Part shown: positions 9,862 to 18,382 of the stretch, in pieces
How positions within the stretch are numbered: position 1 is the first letter of the stretch
Layout of the letters: the number at the start of each line of letters is the position of its first letter
Assembly: GCF_028613635.1 (NCBI RefSeq)
Contig: NZ_JAQRMY010000003.1
Span: forward strand, 74,787-138,786
DNA length: 64,000 nt
Source: Devosia sp. ZB163
GTDB taxonomy: Bacteria > Pseudomonadota > Alphaproteobacteria > Rhizobiales > Devosiaceae
Direction of reading: 5' to 3'
Translations under genes and position numbers: made by a program
Notes under the pieces: model-generated
What the model saw: the letters and a program-made list of their open reading frames with translations, nothing else
Database searches by the model: none
Told to the model about the DNA's origin: nothing

Positions 9862-11574
9862 TCAGTACCGGACCGGGACGAACGGGGAGAGCCGGATGCC
9901 GGCGGCCTCGAGGATGGGCCGGCCGCCGGGTGCGAAGAGGATCAGGCCGTCGACCGGTGCGAGCACGTCGTCGGGTCCGATCACCGGCAGAACCCGTAGC
10001 GCGGCGTGCGTGTTGAGCCCGTAGATCGCACCACGATCGAAGTTGCCTGTTGCGACTGCCACGGCCGATGCCTGTTGTGCCTGCTCCAGTGCGTCCGGGT
10101 CGATGCGGCCGAGATACACGGCGTCGGTGGGCAGTTTGTGGGTGACGGCGAACCATGAAAGCTCGCGCCAGTTCGGTCCCTCGTTCTCGACCGGCAGGGC
10201 GCGGACGCGCTGGTAGTGCGGCGCCAATGCCTCCCAGGCGGGCGAGGTCAGCATGGTGCGGAACGCCGTGCCGGTCCGCTCGGGACCGATGACGAGGGCG
10301 CGCGGGCCTTTCTGGATGTCGGCGAACTGCAGCCCGAGGACGAGGCAGGCGGCAACGAGGGCGAAGGTGGGGCGCAACTGGCGGGAAAGCAGGAACAGCA
10401 GCGCGAAGATGATGAGGTAACCCATCGGCCAGAACATGCGGCCCGAACTGCGGAAGATGGAGAAGAACTTCTCTGCGAACTCGGGCAGGGGAATGGTGAA
10501 GAGCTCGATCGAGCCCAGGGCGACGCGGTTGCTCAGGGCAAAGAGGGCGAGGCCCAGCGCGACGAAAACCAGCGGGAGATAGCGTGGCCCGATGAGCGGT
10601 CGAAGACCGGCCGGCTTCAGCGTGACGAGAACGACGGCGATCAGCGCGAAGATGCCGAGGCCCATGTAGTTCACGCCCTCCCACTCGAAGGCATTCACGG
10701 GTGTGCCCGGAACGATGAGCTGGAAGAAGGCAGGATTGAAGGGCCCCATCAGGTTCATGCGGAAGAGGCCGAAGCCCCAGCTGGCGGTGGAACCGACCAT
10801 GAAGATGCCGGTGGCCCAGAGGACGGTCAGCATGCCCGTCGCGACGGCAATGGCTTCGACGGCGATGGGCGCCAGCCGATCCTCGCGGGTCCAGAGGCGG
10901 GAGGCGAGGGAAGCGGTCCAGAGGCTGAACACCATGACCATGAGGTAGCCGTGGATGGCCGCAGTCACGGTGAGCAGCAGCGGCCAGGCCCAGCGCGGCG
11001 GCGTACGCAGCAGGTAGAGCCAGATCCCGGCGAGGATGGTCCAGTGCCCGGCCAGAGCCATGTGCGCTTCGAGCCGCACGAGGAAGGCCGGCTGGAACAC
11101 GCAGAACATGGCCGCGACAAGTGCGATCGGTCGCGACAGCTTCAGCTGATGCGCGATCAGCGCGGCGAAGAGCGACTGCAGCACGAAGCAGAGGAGCTGC
11201 CAGTAGCCCCAGTACTGGAAACGCTCGGGCAGCCATTGGGCGAAGAGCTTGAACGGGAAGGCGAAGAGCGGCAGCGAGTCCGAGAGGCCGACGCCGTTGG
11301 CGAGCTCGAGCCCGTTGAGCGGACTGGCTCCGGGCGGCCAGCCCCAGGGCGCCATGGCGAACCACCACCAGCCCAGCGTGTGCATGGCGCGGTCGCGCTC
11401 GTCGAGCCACAGGACGTTGGTGGGATCGAGCGGGGCGAGGCCGCGGGCGATCATGAAGGCGATGATGCCGATGAGGATGGCGGGCACGATGGCCGGGGCT
11501 TCGCCGCTGCGCGTCGGTACCGCGGCACGCGCGCTTGCCGGCTGCTCGCGATCAATAGCCCCCGCTACATTCAT
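9862..11574 (-). CDS. Large multi-pass membrane protein, glycosyltransferase-like (DUF6311-like)
   Basis: 570 residues with about ten to eleven hydrophobic segments in the first two thirds and a soluble C-terminal part of about 150 residues. The first large periplasm-type loop after helix 1 holds LAPLDPTNVLWLDERDRAMH, an acidic-aromatic pattern seen in GT-C glycosyltransferases and related uncharacterised integral membrane proteins. I recall a similar layout in DUF6311 proteins but cannot confirm it. The gene stands alone, divergent from pncB, with the SorC regulator gene downstream. If it is a GT-C enzyme it would transfer a lipid-linked sugar at the outer face of the inner membrane; the acceptor is unknown. 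Confidence 0.75.
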   Translation of the reverse strand: MNVAGAIDREQPASARAAVPTRSGEAPAIVPAILIGIIAFMIARGLAPLDPTNVLWLDERDRAMHTLGWWWFAMAPWGWPPGASPLNGLELANGVGLSDSLPLFAFPFKLFAQWLPERFQYWGYWQLLCFVLQSLFAALIAHQLKLSRPIALVAAMFCVFQPAFLVRLEAHMALAGHWTILAGIWLYLLRTPPRWAWPLLLTVTAAIHGYLMVMVFSLWTASLASRLWTREDRLAPIAVEAIAVATGMLTVLWATGIFMVGSTASWGFGLFRMNLMGPFNPAFFQLIVPGTPVNAFEWEGVNYMGLGIFALIAVVLVTLKPAGLRPLIGPRYLPLVFVALGLALFALSNRVALGSIELFTIPLPEFAEKFFSIFRSSGRMFWPMGYLIIFALLFLLSRQLRPTFALVAACLVLGLQFADIQKGPRALVIGPERTGTAFRTMLTSPAWEALAPHYQRVRALPVENEGPNWRELSWFAVTHKLPTDAVYLGRIDPDALEQAQQASAVAVATGNFDRGAIYGLNTHAALRVLPVIGPDDVLAPVDGLILFAPGGRPILEAAGIRLSPFVPVRY

Positions 11575-11743
11575 CGGTGTTCGCCGATCCCAATCCGCCT
11601 ACAGGCCGCCAATGCCTCAATACATGCGGGTGATGAAGGAAGGGTTGGCGGTCGAAAGCTTCATCGTCACTTGACGATGGATGCCTCTTTTCTTTTTGTG
11701 CTTATCCGCGTAGGGGAAGTCGGGCGAGTTCAAGGGACGCGTG

Positions 11744-13051
11744 ATGCCGAAGACCGATATCGCCCGGCGGGTCTACAACCACACCTGGAAGCTCGATCCG
11801 ATCGTGCGCTCGCTGCTCGATACGGATTTCTACAAGCTCCTGATGCTGCAGATGATCTGGGGGCTTTACCCCAAGGTCGACGCCACTTTCTCGCTGATCA
11901 ACCGCAAGACCACGGTCCGCCTCGCCGACGAGATCGACGTGGTCGAGCTGCGGGCGCAGCTCGACCACGCGCGTTCGCTGCGCTTCTCCAAAAAGGAGAT
12001 GATCTGGCTGGCCGGTAACAGCTTCTACGGCTCCAAGCAGATCTTTTCGCCCGAGTTCCTGCGCTGGCTCGAAGGCTTCCGGCTGCCCGAATACAGGCTC
12101 GAGAAGCGCGACGGGCAGTACATTCTGGAGTTCCCCGGCAAGTGGGTCGAGACCACGATGTGGGAGATCCCGGCGCTGTCCATCATCAACGAGTTGCGCA
12201 GCCGCGGGGCGCTGCGGAACTACGGTCCGTTCACGCTCGACGTCACCTATGCCCGGGCCAAGGCCAAGATGTGGGAGAAGGTCGAGCGGCTGAAGAAGCT
12301 GCCGGACCTGCGCATCTCCGACTTCGGGACGCGCCGGCGGCACTCCTTCCTGTGGCAGCGCTGGTGCGTCGAGGCGCTGAAGGAGGGACTTGGTCCGCGG
12401 GTCTTCACCGGCACGTCGAACGTGCTCCTCGCCATGGACAACGATCTCGAAGCGCTGGGCACCAATGCGCATGAGTTGCCCATGGTGCTCGCCGCCATTG
12501 CGCCCAACGAGGACGTGCTCCGCGCCGCGCCCTACCAGGTGTTGCAGGACTGGGAGAGCTACTACGGCGGGAACCTGCTGATCGTATTGCCCGACGCGTT
12601 CGGCACCGATGCGTTCCTGCGCGACGCGCCCGACTGGGTGGCCGACTGGACCGGTTTCCGGCCCGACAGCGCGCCGGCCATCGAGGGCGGCGAGAAGATC
12701 GTCCAGTGGTGGAAGGCGCATGGCCGCGATCCCGGCGAGAAGCTGCTGATCTTCTCGGATGGGCTCGACGTCGACATGATCGAGGAAGCCTATCACCACT
12801 TCCACGGGCGGGTGCGCATGAGCTTCGGCTGGGGCACCAACCTCACCAACGATTTCGCCGGCTGCTCCCCCAAGCCCAATCCGCAGCTCGAACCGATTTC
12901 CCTCGTCTGCAAGGTCAGCGAGGCCAATGGTCGCCCCGCCGTCAAGCTCTCGGACAATCCGGAGAAGGCGACGGGCGATGCCGCCGAAATTCGGCGCTAC
13001 ATCAAGATATTTGGCGACAAGGGCCGGGTATCTCACCGAGTGACTGTCTGA
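11744..13051 (+). CDS. pncB: Nicotinate phosphoribosyltransferase
   Basis: About 435 residues. The first enzyme of the Preiss-Handler NAD salvage route: nicotinate plus PRPP (and ATP) gives nicotinate mononucleotide. Family motifs are clear: an N-terminal [13 protein letters not shown], the phosphoribosyl-binding and regulatory His region [14 protein letters not shown], and [17 protein letters not shown] with [10 protein letters not shown] near the C-terminus. AAGGGA precedes the ATG at 11744; a GTG one codon earlier is also possible. It is followed after about 14 bp by a TIM-barrel isomerase gene, so the two are probably co-transcribed. Together with nadA and nadB at 54-58 kb, this gives both salvage and de novo NAD synthesis. 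Confidence 0.95.
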   Translation: MPKTDIARRVYNHTWKLDPIVRSLLDTDFYKLLMLQMIWGLYPKVDATFSLINRKTTVRLADEIDVVELRAQLDHARSLRFSKKEMIWLAGNSFYGSKQIFSPEFLRWLEGFRLPEYRLEKRDGQYILEFPGKWVETTMWEIPALSIINELRSRGALRNYGPFTLDVTYARAKAKMWEKVERLKKLPDLRISDFGTRRRHSFLWQRWCVEALKEGLGPRVFTGTSNVLLAMDNDLEALGTNAHELPMVLAAIAPNEDVLRAAPYQVLQDWESYYGGNLLIVLPDAFGTDAFLRDAPDWVADWTGFRPDSAPAIEGGEKIVQWWKAHGRDPGEKLLIFSDGLDVDMIEEAYHHFHGRVRMSFGWGTNLTNDFAGCSPKPNPQLEPISLVCKVSEANGRPAVKLSDNPEKATGDAAEIRRYIKIFGDKGRVSHRVTV

Positions 13052-13065
13052 ATTACTGAGGTTTC

Positions 13066-13821
13066 ATGCGCTATTCCGCTTGCATCGAGTGGCTCTTCGC
13101 CACCGAGGAGCCCGATGTCGTCAATCGTATCCATGCCGCCAAGGCGGCGGGACTGGATGCCGTCGAGTTCTGGCGCTTCTCCAACAAGGACTGTGTCGCC
13201 ATTCGGCAGGCGCTGGACGAAACCGGCCTGACGCTGGGCGGTATCCTGTGCGAACCCATCGCGCCGCTCGCCAATCCGGAGTCGCACCAATGGTTCCTCG
13301 AGGGCGTGCGCACGTCGCTCGCGGCTGCACTGCAACTGGGGGCCAAGGTGATGATCGCGCAGGCCGGGGACTTCCAGCCGGGCGTGGCGCGGGCGGCCCA
13401 GCATGCAGCCATCGTCAAGGTGCTGAAGGAAGCGGCCAAGATCATCGAGGGGTCGGGCGTGATCCTCGCCCTCGAGCCGCTCAACGACCGGGTCGATCAT
13501 CCGGGTTACTACCTCACCTCGACCGAGGAGGGGCTCGACATCGTCGATGAGGTCGGCCGGCCCGAGATCAAGCTGCTCTACGACATCTACCATGCCGCCG
13601 TGATGGGCGAGGAGATCGAGGTGCTGAAGGGGCGGCTCGACCGCGTCATCCACGTGCATCTCGCCGACACGCCCGGTCGCGGCGAGCCGGGTAGCGGCCG
13701 GATGGACTATGCCGATCGCCTCGAATGGCTGGAAAAGCAGGGCTATGACGGCCTGATCGGGCTCGAGTACAAGCCGAGCAAGCCGACGGTTGAAACGCTG
13801 CAGTTTCGCGAGACGGTGTAG
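13066..13821 (+). CDS. TIM-barrel sugar isomerase/epimerase family protein (hydroxypyruvate isomerase-like)
   Basis: 251 residues of the AP-endonuclease-2/xylose-isomerase-like barrel. Metal-ligand positions expected for the family are visible: Glu in LALEPLNDR, Asp in LLYDIYHAAV, His in VIHVHLADTPGRGEPG and Glu in GLIGLEYKPSK. This pattern, including the HLADTPGRGEPG loop, is typical of hydroxypyruvate isomerase (Hyi) and 2-oxo-tetronate isomerase (OtnI). Such enzymes interconvert a hydroxypyruvate-type ketose and its aldose. It follows pncB by 14 bp. The true substrate is not shown by the context. Confidence 0.82.
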   Translation: MRYSACIEWLFATEEPDVVNRIHAAKAAGLDAVEFWRFSNKDCVAIRQALDETGLTLGGILCEPIAPLANPESHQWFLEGVRTSLAAALQLGAKVMIAQAGDFQPGVARAAQHAAIVKVLKEAAKIIEGSGVILALEPLNDRVDHPGYYLTSTEEGLDIVDEVGRPEIKLLYDIYHAAVMGEEIEVLKGRLDRVIHVHLADTPGRGEPGSGRMDYADRLEWLEKQGYDGLIGLEYKPSKPTVETLQFRETV

Positions 13822-13825
13822 CCGC

Positions 13826-14030
13826 GCCATCGCATGGGTCCCCGGGTCAAGCCCGGGGATGACGGTGGGTGGTGGGGCGAGGGCGGTGCGACACCCTCGA
13901 TGTCATCCCTGCGAAGGCAGGGACCCATCTCGCCGCCGGCGCCGGCCGATGGTTGGGTCCCTGCTTGCGCAGGGATGACAGCCGGTGGCGAACATGCCGA
14001 TGCATCCGACAGCCACGCGGCTTCGGAGTT
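13826..14030. repeat. Composite palindromic repeat, copy 1 (three alternating hairpins)
   Basis: Three inverted repeats follow one another: GGTCCCCGGG/CCCGGGGATGAC, then TGTCATCCCTGC/GCAGGGACCCA, then TGGGTCCCTGC/GCAGGGATGACA. Further sequence homologous to a second copy at 46263-46485 continues to about 14030 (CCGACAGCCA...GGCTTCGG). Spacers between hairpins are also conserved, so the whole block of about 200 bp, rather than single hairpins, appears to move or be copied as a unit. No coding potential is evident. The block lies just after the isomerase gene. Confidence 0.8.
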
Positions 14031-14500
14031 CTCAAAGAGCGCATCTCCCGCGAAGAGAGATGAAGCGGGGCCGGCGAGGCGATTGCCTCACGCGGGTAGT
14101 CCGCAGATGAAACGAGGCTCGCGCCTCGCCGGCCGGCCGGGGTTTTGGGCGTATGGCACGATGGCCCGGGCGCATCCCGTACCGCATCGCGAGGAACGTG
14201 CCGGCTGACAGACGGCCGGAATCCACCGAACCGTCCCGCCTCAGCGGCTGCCTCATGCGTGGCAGCCTTGTCCCCTGAACCAGCCTGCATTCGGATGGCT
14301 CCCGCGTGCTAGCGGCGTCCCCGGCGAACCGGTTCATGCCGTCGTGCTTTCGGCCTGATGGCGAACGACTCCACCACCACCCGGTCTCCCCTGCACCAAC
14401 CACTCGTCATGATCTCGCTTCGGTGCAGCGGACGGGGGGAGAGTCGCATGGGTGGCGAGGCGTGGGGATAAGTCGGTTCGTGGGCGTGATGCTGCGAGGT
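14031..14500. other. Unexplained structured spacer, no gene seen
   Basis: About 470 bp without a convincing coding frame. It contains a perfect 13-bp inverted repeat (GGCCGGCGAGGCG at 14069-14081, reverse complement at 14122-14134) enclosing smaller hairpins. Further on, TGCACC/GGTGCA arms lie around 14394-14429. I tested it by eye against tmRNA, 4.5S RNA, RNase P RNA and tRNA landmarks and found none. It may hold a small structured RNA or more decayed repeat DNA. Confidence 0.4.
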
Positions 14501-14527
14501 GTGAGCGTGGGGCGCACCCCCTCCCGG

Positions 14528-14548
14528 CCTCCCCCGTCCAGGGGGAGG
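14528..14548. repeat. Short GC-rich palindrome (CCTCCCCC type)
   Basis: CCTCCCCC and GGGGGAGG enclose a 5-base loop; flanking CCCCCTCCCGG also matches the left arm of the element at 6200-6330. This looks like a half copy of that larger palindrome. The stretch from here to the stop of the siderophore-interacting protein gene at 14686 holds no gene. Confidence 0.65.
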
Positions 14549-14685
14549 TGAAGGGGGCGTGGGGCGTGGGCGGTGCTTGTCGCGCGTCCGGCGCGGGGGA
14601 GAGATGGGAGCCCGGGGATGACGGCGCCGGGGGCGAGCCTGGTGCATAGCCGGCGCCTTCCTTGCCGGCGGGCTGCTCGTCGCCT

Positions 14686-15477
14686 CTATTCCCCCGCTTC
14701 GCCTTTGACCCAATAGCCGGAGGCCCGGATGTATTCGGGGTTGAGGCCGCGGGCGAGGAGGTGGGCCTTTACCGAGCGGTTCATCTCGGCTTCGCCGGCG
14801 ACGAAGGCGTAGCCGACGCCTGGGGGGAATGCCATTTCCGCGACTTTGGGCAGCAGCAGGTTCTGGGCGCCGGCTTCGAGGCCGTTGCGGTGGACCCAGT
14901 GGATCTCGACGGGCGCACTGGTCTGGATGACCTGTTCGTCGGCTTTCTCCGGCACCTCGATGATAGCGATGGCGGGCTTGTCGGCCGGCAGTTCCTCGAT
15001 GCGCCGGCCGATGGCGGGCAGGGCCGTCTCGTCGCCGACGAGGAGGTACCACTCGAAGGCTTCGGGCACGATGACGGAGCCGCGCGGGCCGCCGATCATC
15101 AGCGTGTCGCCGACTCTGGCGGAGGTCGCCCAACTCGACGCTGGGCCATCGCCGTGCAACACGAAATCGACGTCGAGGGTCAGCGCCTCGGGGTCGAAGT
15201 AGCGCGGAGTGTAGTCGCGCATCAGGGGCTTGGCCGTGCCGTCGGGCCAGACGAGGCCATCGGGATGGCGCTCGGGACGGGGCAGGGGCTTGCCGTCCGC
15301 GGGGAAGAACAGCTTGATGTGGTCGGCGTGGTTGGGGGAGCGGAACCCCTCGAGCTCCGGACCGGCCAACCTGATCCTCCGCATGTGCGGGGTGATGTCC
15401 GTGACGGACGCGACGGTGAGGACGCGGATACGGACTTCGAGCCTGATGCGCTCGATGGTTCTATTTATGACATCCAT
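14686..15477 (-). CDS. Siderophore-interacting protein (FAD-dependent ferric-siderophore reductase)
   Basis: 263 residues. An N-terminal FAD-binding domain contains the signature RDYTPRYFD, and a C-terminal NAD(P)H-binding SIP domain begins with WYLLVGDETALPAIGRRIEEL. The family (ViuB/YqjH/FscN) reduces ferric iron from siderophores in the cytoplasm. It is divergent from the ring-cleavage dioxygenase gene, with a 225-bp shared regulatory region. No siderophore receptor or Fur-regulated transporter gene is adjacent, so the iron source cannot be named. Confidence 0.93.
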   Translation of the reverse strand: MDVINRTIERIRLEVRIRVLTVASVTDITPHMRRIRLAGPELEGFRSPNHADHIKLFFPADGKPLPRPERHPDGLVWPDGTAKPLMRDYTPRYFDPEALTLDVDFVLHGDGPASSWATSARVGDTLMIGGPRGSVIVPEAFEWYLLVGDETALPAIGRRIEELPADKPAIAIIEVPEKADEQVIQTSAPVEIHWVHRNGLEAGAQNLLLPKVAEMAFPPGVGYAFVAGEAEMNRSVKAHLLARGLNPEYIRASGYWVKGEAGE

Positions 15478-15533
15478 ACTCAGGAATTAGCGCCCGCAGG
15501 TGGGAGCGGTCAAGTGAACTTCGGTCAAGGCGA

Positions 15534-15558
15534 GATTGTTTGAAATAAGCGAACAATC
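15534..15558. promoter_or_regulatory. 25-bp inverted repeat in the SIP/dioxygenase divergent region
   Basis: GATTGTTTG and CGAACAATC pair with one mismatch across a 7-bp AT-rich centre (AAATAAG). It begins 57 bp from the SIP start and ends about 145 bp from the dioxygenase start. Length and symmetry suit a MarR, LysR or TetR dimer. The regulator is not adjacent. Confidence 0.45.
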
Positions 15559-15616
15559 CCTTGCGCGACTGGTGCGCTATTCGAGGGAAAGGGTCTCGCC
15601 TATCTCTACGGTCGAA

Positions 15617-15693
15617 GCGACCGGCGGGGATGCCGGTACAATCAGCGACCCGGCGAGAGCCGGCACAAGGCGACCGGCAAGAGCCGGCGCAAG
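15617..15693 (+). repeat. Three tandem 24-28-bp hairpin units in the dioxygenase leader
   Basis: Units start at 15617, 15645 and 15670, each beginning GCGACC and containing CCGGC..GCCGG arms followed by CAA. The third unit merges into the AAGGAGG ribosome-binding site at 15691-15697 that serves the ATG at 15703. Each unit can fold into a small hairpin in the mRNA leader. Their number or folding could tune translation of the dioxygenase; that is inference. Confidence 0.6.
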
Positions 15694-15702
15694 GAGGCAG
15701 AA

Positions 15703-16647
15703 ATGCTCACTCAGATCAAGGGATTGCACCACGTCACCTCGATGGCCCGTAGTGCAGCCGAGAACAACCATTTCTTCACCGACACGCTGGGCCTGCGCCG
15801 GGTCAAGCAGACGGTCAACTTCGATGCGCCCGACGTCTACCACCTCTACTACGGTGACGAGGTCGGCACGCCCGGCACTGTCATGACCCACTTCCCCTTC
15901 CCGCATATCGCCCGCGGCCGTCCCGGCACCGGCGAGGTGGGGCGCACGGTCTTCTCCGTGCCCAAGGGTTCGCTCGGGTACTGGCAGGATCGGCTGGTGG
16001 CGGAGCGGGTCGGCGATGTCGAGCTGACCGAGAGCTTTGGGGCCAGGCAGCTCAACTTCCGCGCGGCGGAAGGCGATGCCATGGCGCTGGTCGAGGCGGC
16101 GGACGACAAGCGCGTGCCGTGGACCGGCAGCGGTGTCGATGCCGAGCATGCCATCCGTGGCTTCAATTCGGTTTCGCTGCGGCTGCGCGACGGCGGCGCC
16201 ACCGAGGAGCTGCTGAAGTACATGGGCTACGAGAATGCCGAGACCCGTGACGGGATCAAGCGGCTGATCCGGCCCGGCGGCAACGGCGCCGACGCGATCG
16301 ATATCGAGGTTCTGCCCGATGCCGGATATGCCGGGCTGGGCGCAGGCTCGGTGCATCACGTCGCCTTTGCGGTCGAGAACCGTGCGGCGCAGCTCGAGGT
16401 ACGCAAGGCCCTGCTCGACACGGGCTACCAGGTGACCCCGGTGATCGACCGCGACTACTTCTGGGCGATCTACTTCCGGACCCCGGGCGGCGTGCTGTTC
16501 GAGATCGCCACGAACGAGCCGGGCTTCGACCGTGACGAAGATACGGCGCATCTGGGTGAGAGCCTCAAGCTCCCCGCCCAGCACGAGCACCTGAGGAGCA
16601 CGCTGGAGCACACGCTCGAGCCGCTCGAGGACAAGGAGACGGCATAA
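15703..16647 (+). CDS. Ring-cleaving dioxygenase, glyoxalase (VOC) superfamily, MhqO-like
   Basis: 314 residues with two VOC domains (about 4-150 and 150-280). Probable iron ligands are His in GLHHVTSMA, His in AGSVHHVAF and Glu in GVLFEIATNEPGF, the arrangement of LinE/PcpA/MhqO-type hydroquinone dioxygenases. These enzymes cleave (chloro)hydroquinone-like rings with Fe(II) and oxygen. The downstream esterase gene overlaps by one base, mirroring the mhqO/mhqD association of Bacillus that detoxifies quinones. An unusual triple-hairpin leader precedes the gene. The activity is inferred from family and neighbour only. Confidence 0.88.
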   Translation: MLTQIKGLHHVTSMARSAAENNHFFTDTLGLRRVKQTVNFDAPDVYHLYYGDEVGTPGTVMTHFPFPHIARGRPGTGEVGRTVFSVPKGSLGYWQDRLVAERVGDVELTESFGARQLNFRAAEGDAMALVEAADDKRVPWTGSGVDAEHAIRGFNSVSLRLRDGGATEELLKYMGYENAETRDGIKRLIRPGGNGADAIDIEVLPDAGYAGLGAGSVHHVAFAVENRAAQLEVRKALLDTGYQVTPVIDRDYFWAIYFRTPGGVLFEIATNEPGFDRDEDTAHLGESLKLPAQHEHLRSTLEHTLEPLEDKETA

Positions 16648-17255
16648 TGGCCGCGGTTACCGACAGCTACCACTTCGTCGACCTCCCCGGCGCATCCCCG
16701 GATGCGCCGGCCTTCTTCCTGTTCCACGGAACGGGCGGCGACGAGCACCAGTTCACCGATCTCGCGGCCGAGCTCAAGCCCGGCGCGCGCCGGATCGGTG
16801 TGCGCGGCGACGTTTCGGAAGGCGGGGCGCTGCGCTACTTCAAGCGCGTCGGGGAAGGCCGCTACGACATGGCAGACCTGGCGCGGGCGACGACCAAGCT
16901 CGCGAGCTTCGTCGGGGCCAGCAAGGGCGCGGCCAAGGAGGTGATCGGGCTCGGCTATTCGAACGGCGCGAACATCCTCGCCTCGGTGCTGTTCGAGGCG
17001 CCCGAGCAGTTCGATGCGGCGGTGCTGATGCACCCGCTGATCCCCTTCACGCCCAAGCCCCAGCCGGGGCTGAAGGGCAAGCGGGTGATCATCACCGCGG
17101 GGCGGCGCGATCCGATCGCGCCGGTCCATTCGGCCGAGCTGCTCGCCGCCTATTTCAAGGAGCAGGGCGCCGAGACCACTGTGTTCTGGCACGAAGGCGG
17201 CCACGAGATCCGGCGGGAAGAACTGCTGGCGGTTCGGGACTGGCTGAACGACTAG
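16647..17255 (+). CDS. Phospholipase/carboxylesterase family hydrolase (MhqD-like)
   Basis: 202 residues, an alpha/beta hydrolase of the carboxylesterase-2 group. The oxyanion region is FFLFHGTGGDEHQF. The nucleophile Ser is in GLGYSNGANIL, the Asp in TAGRRDPIAPV and the His in HEGGHEI, a full catalytic triad. The ATG shares its A with the TAA of the dioxygenase gene, so translation is coupled. It probably hydrolyses a lactone or ester formed after ring cleavage; alternatively it is a general esterase. Confidence 0.9.
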   Translation: MAAVTDSYHFVDLPGASPDAPAFFLFHGTGGDEHQFTDLAAELKPGARRIGVRGDVSEGGALRYFKRVGEGRYDMADLARATTKLASFVGASKGAAKEVIGLGYSNGANILASVLFEAPEQFDAAVLMHPLIPFTPKPQPGLKGKRVIITAGRRDPIAPVHSAELLAAYFKEQGAETTVFWHEGGHEIRREELLAVRDWLND

Positions 17256-17263
17256 ACGGCCGC

Positions 17264-17294
17264 CGATCCTCCCTCGCGTTGCGGGGGAGGATCG
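17264..17294. terminator. Bidirectional terminator between convergent genes
   Basis: CGATCCTCCC pairs with GGGAGGATCG across an 11-base loop, directly between the esterase stop and the acetyltransferase stop. Symmetry and position fit termination of both transcripts, although T-runs are weak. Confidence 0.65.
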
Positions 17295-17307
17295 TCCGCG
17301 TCGCGGG

Positions 17308-17601
17308 TCAGGCGCGCAGGTCCGCCCATTCGGGGTGGCGGCGGAACTGGGCGACCACGTAGGAGCAGACGGGCACGATCCGGCCGCCGGTCTCGCGCGC
17401 ATGCTCCATCGCGGTCTTCACCAGCTTCTCGGCAAGGCCATGGCCGCGATACTGCGGCGGAACGCCGGTATGGTCGGCGATGATGGTCGAGGCATCGCGC
17501 CGCGCGTAGGTCATCTCCGCTTCCGAGCCGTCGGGCAGGTAGATGACGTAGCGGCCGCGATCGCCGTTTTCCTCGTGTTCGACGGGGTAGTCCTCAGACA
17601 T
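17308..17601 (-). CDS. Small GNAT-type N-acetyltransferase (YjdJ-like)
   Basis: 97 residues. The acetyl-CoA-binding loop is visible in TGVPPQYRGHGLAEKLV (the Q/R-x-x-G-x-G/A pattern) and is followed by a helix and a short C-terminal strand, PVCSYVVAQFRRHPEW. This matches the short GNAT group typified by YjdJ/YidJ and human GATD1. No substrate is known for the group. It is a single gene convergent with the esterase gene. Confidence 0.87.
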   Translation of the reverse strand: MSEDYPVEHEENGDRGRYVIYLPDGSEAEMTYARRDASTIIADHTGVPPQYRGHGLAEKLVKTAMEHARETGGRIVPVCSYVVAQFRRHPEWADLRA

Positions 17602-17685
17602 TGCTGGCCTTTCGTGGTGCCGGCGTCAGTGCCAGCCCTGATATGGTGGTGATGGACGCGCGCGTTCAGGGGCGGGTGTTGCGGA

Positions 17686-18237
17686 TCAGATATGCGTTGG
17701 TGGCTTGCCCAGTTCGGGGAAGAGCCGGCGTTCGTTGAGATAGGGGTGGAGGGCGAGCGCGGCGGCCATGTCCTTGATGGCGAGGGCCCGGTTGCCCTGC
17801 TGCAGGTACATGAGGGCGCGGCCGGAAAGCGCGCCGTAGTGGCGGGGCTCGAGCGCCAGCACCTTTTCGCAATCGGCGATCGAGTGCTCGAAGTCGCCCA
17901 TCATGTAGTAGATCGTGGCGCGCTGGTTCCAGGCCTCGGCATAGTCGGGGCGATCGGCGATCAGGTCGTCGAGCAGCTTGATCGCCGAGGTCAGCTCGCC
18001 CGTTGAACGGGCGACGATCGCCTCGCGCATGCGGCCGGCAAGGATGGGGTCGGAGGGCGAGGTCCAGATCGCCCAGATGCGGGTGCTGAGGTCCTGCGCC
18101 GTTTCGGCGTCGTCGGCCACGCGCAACTGGGCGAAGAGCTTGTCGAGCGCAGCCCGGTCGGCCGCGTCGTCCGCCAGGGCCGGGGCGGCGAGCAGGGCAA
18201 GGCTCAGCAGGACGGCTCGAACCAGACTGCGCAGCAT
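17686..18237 (-). CDS. Exported tetratricopeptide repeat protein
   Basis: About 183 residues from the ATG at 18235-18237. A hydrophobic signal peptide (MLRSLVRAVLLSLALLAAPALA) precedes two to three TPR units (SAIKLLDDLIADRPDYAEAW, HSIADCEKVLALEPRHYGAL, LAIKDMAAALALHPYL). Such small periplasmic TPR proteins act as scaffolds; no specific partner is indicated. AAGGTGAA lies about 14 bases upstream of the chosen start. It is divergent from the GntR gene across a regulatory gap of about 290 bp that contains two operator-like sites. Confidence 0.87.
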   Translation of the reverse strand: MLRSLVRAVLLSLALLAAPALADDAADRAALDKLFAQLRVADDAETAQDLSTRIWAIWTSPSDPILAGRMREAIVARSTGELTSAIKLLDDLIADRPDYAEAWNQRATIYYMMGDFEHSIADCEKVLALEPRHYGALSGRALMYLQQGNRALAIKDMAAALALHPYLNERRLFPELGKPPTHI

Positions 18238-18328
18238 TTGGCGATAATTCACCTTGCCGGCCGTGGGCGCAAGTCGGGCGTGGTGGGCCGATGTGCCGGT
18301 CGGCATTCGTGCGAAATGGGGCTGACGG

Positions 18329-18340
18329 CTAACATGTTAA
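18329..18340. promoter_or_regulatory. TAACATGTTA palindrome (site 1)
   Basis: CTAACATGTTAA lies in the gap between the TPR gene and the first GntR gene. The same 10-bp palindrome, within CTAACATGTTAG, overlaps the start of the second gntR gene at 28180-28191. Sharing by two loci with FCD-type GntR regulators suggests a common operator and cross-control of the RbsABC-type importer and the sugar-acid genes. Confidence 0.5.
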
Positions 18341-18382
18341 CAGCTCGCAATTTTCTCCGAGTTTGTGTGCTGGAAGCAGTAT

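Noticed and set aside
9614-11410. 598-residue minus-strand frame overlapping the SorC and membrane protein genes
   Set aside because: It is out of frame with both, is rich in Arg, Pro and Ala, and lacks membrane helices, whereas the alternative frame gives a coherent multi-pass protein.
14031-14500. tmRNA, RNase P RNA, 4.5S RNA or tRNA in the long spacer
   Set aside because: No resume tag, no GGAAAGUCC-like core, no GGUCAGG/GGAAGG motif and no T-loop with the right geometry on either strand.
16647-17255. Independent dienelactone hydrolase instead of carboxylesterase
   Set aside because: The nucleophile is Ser in GYSNG, not the Cys of dienelactone hydrolase.
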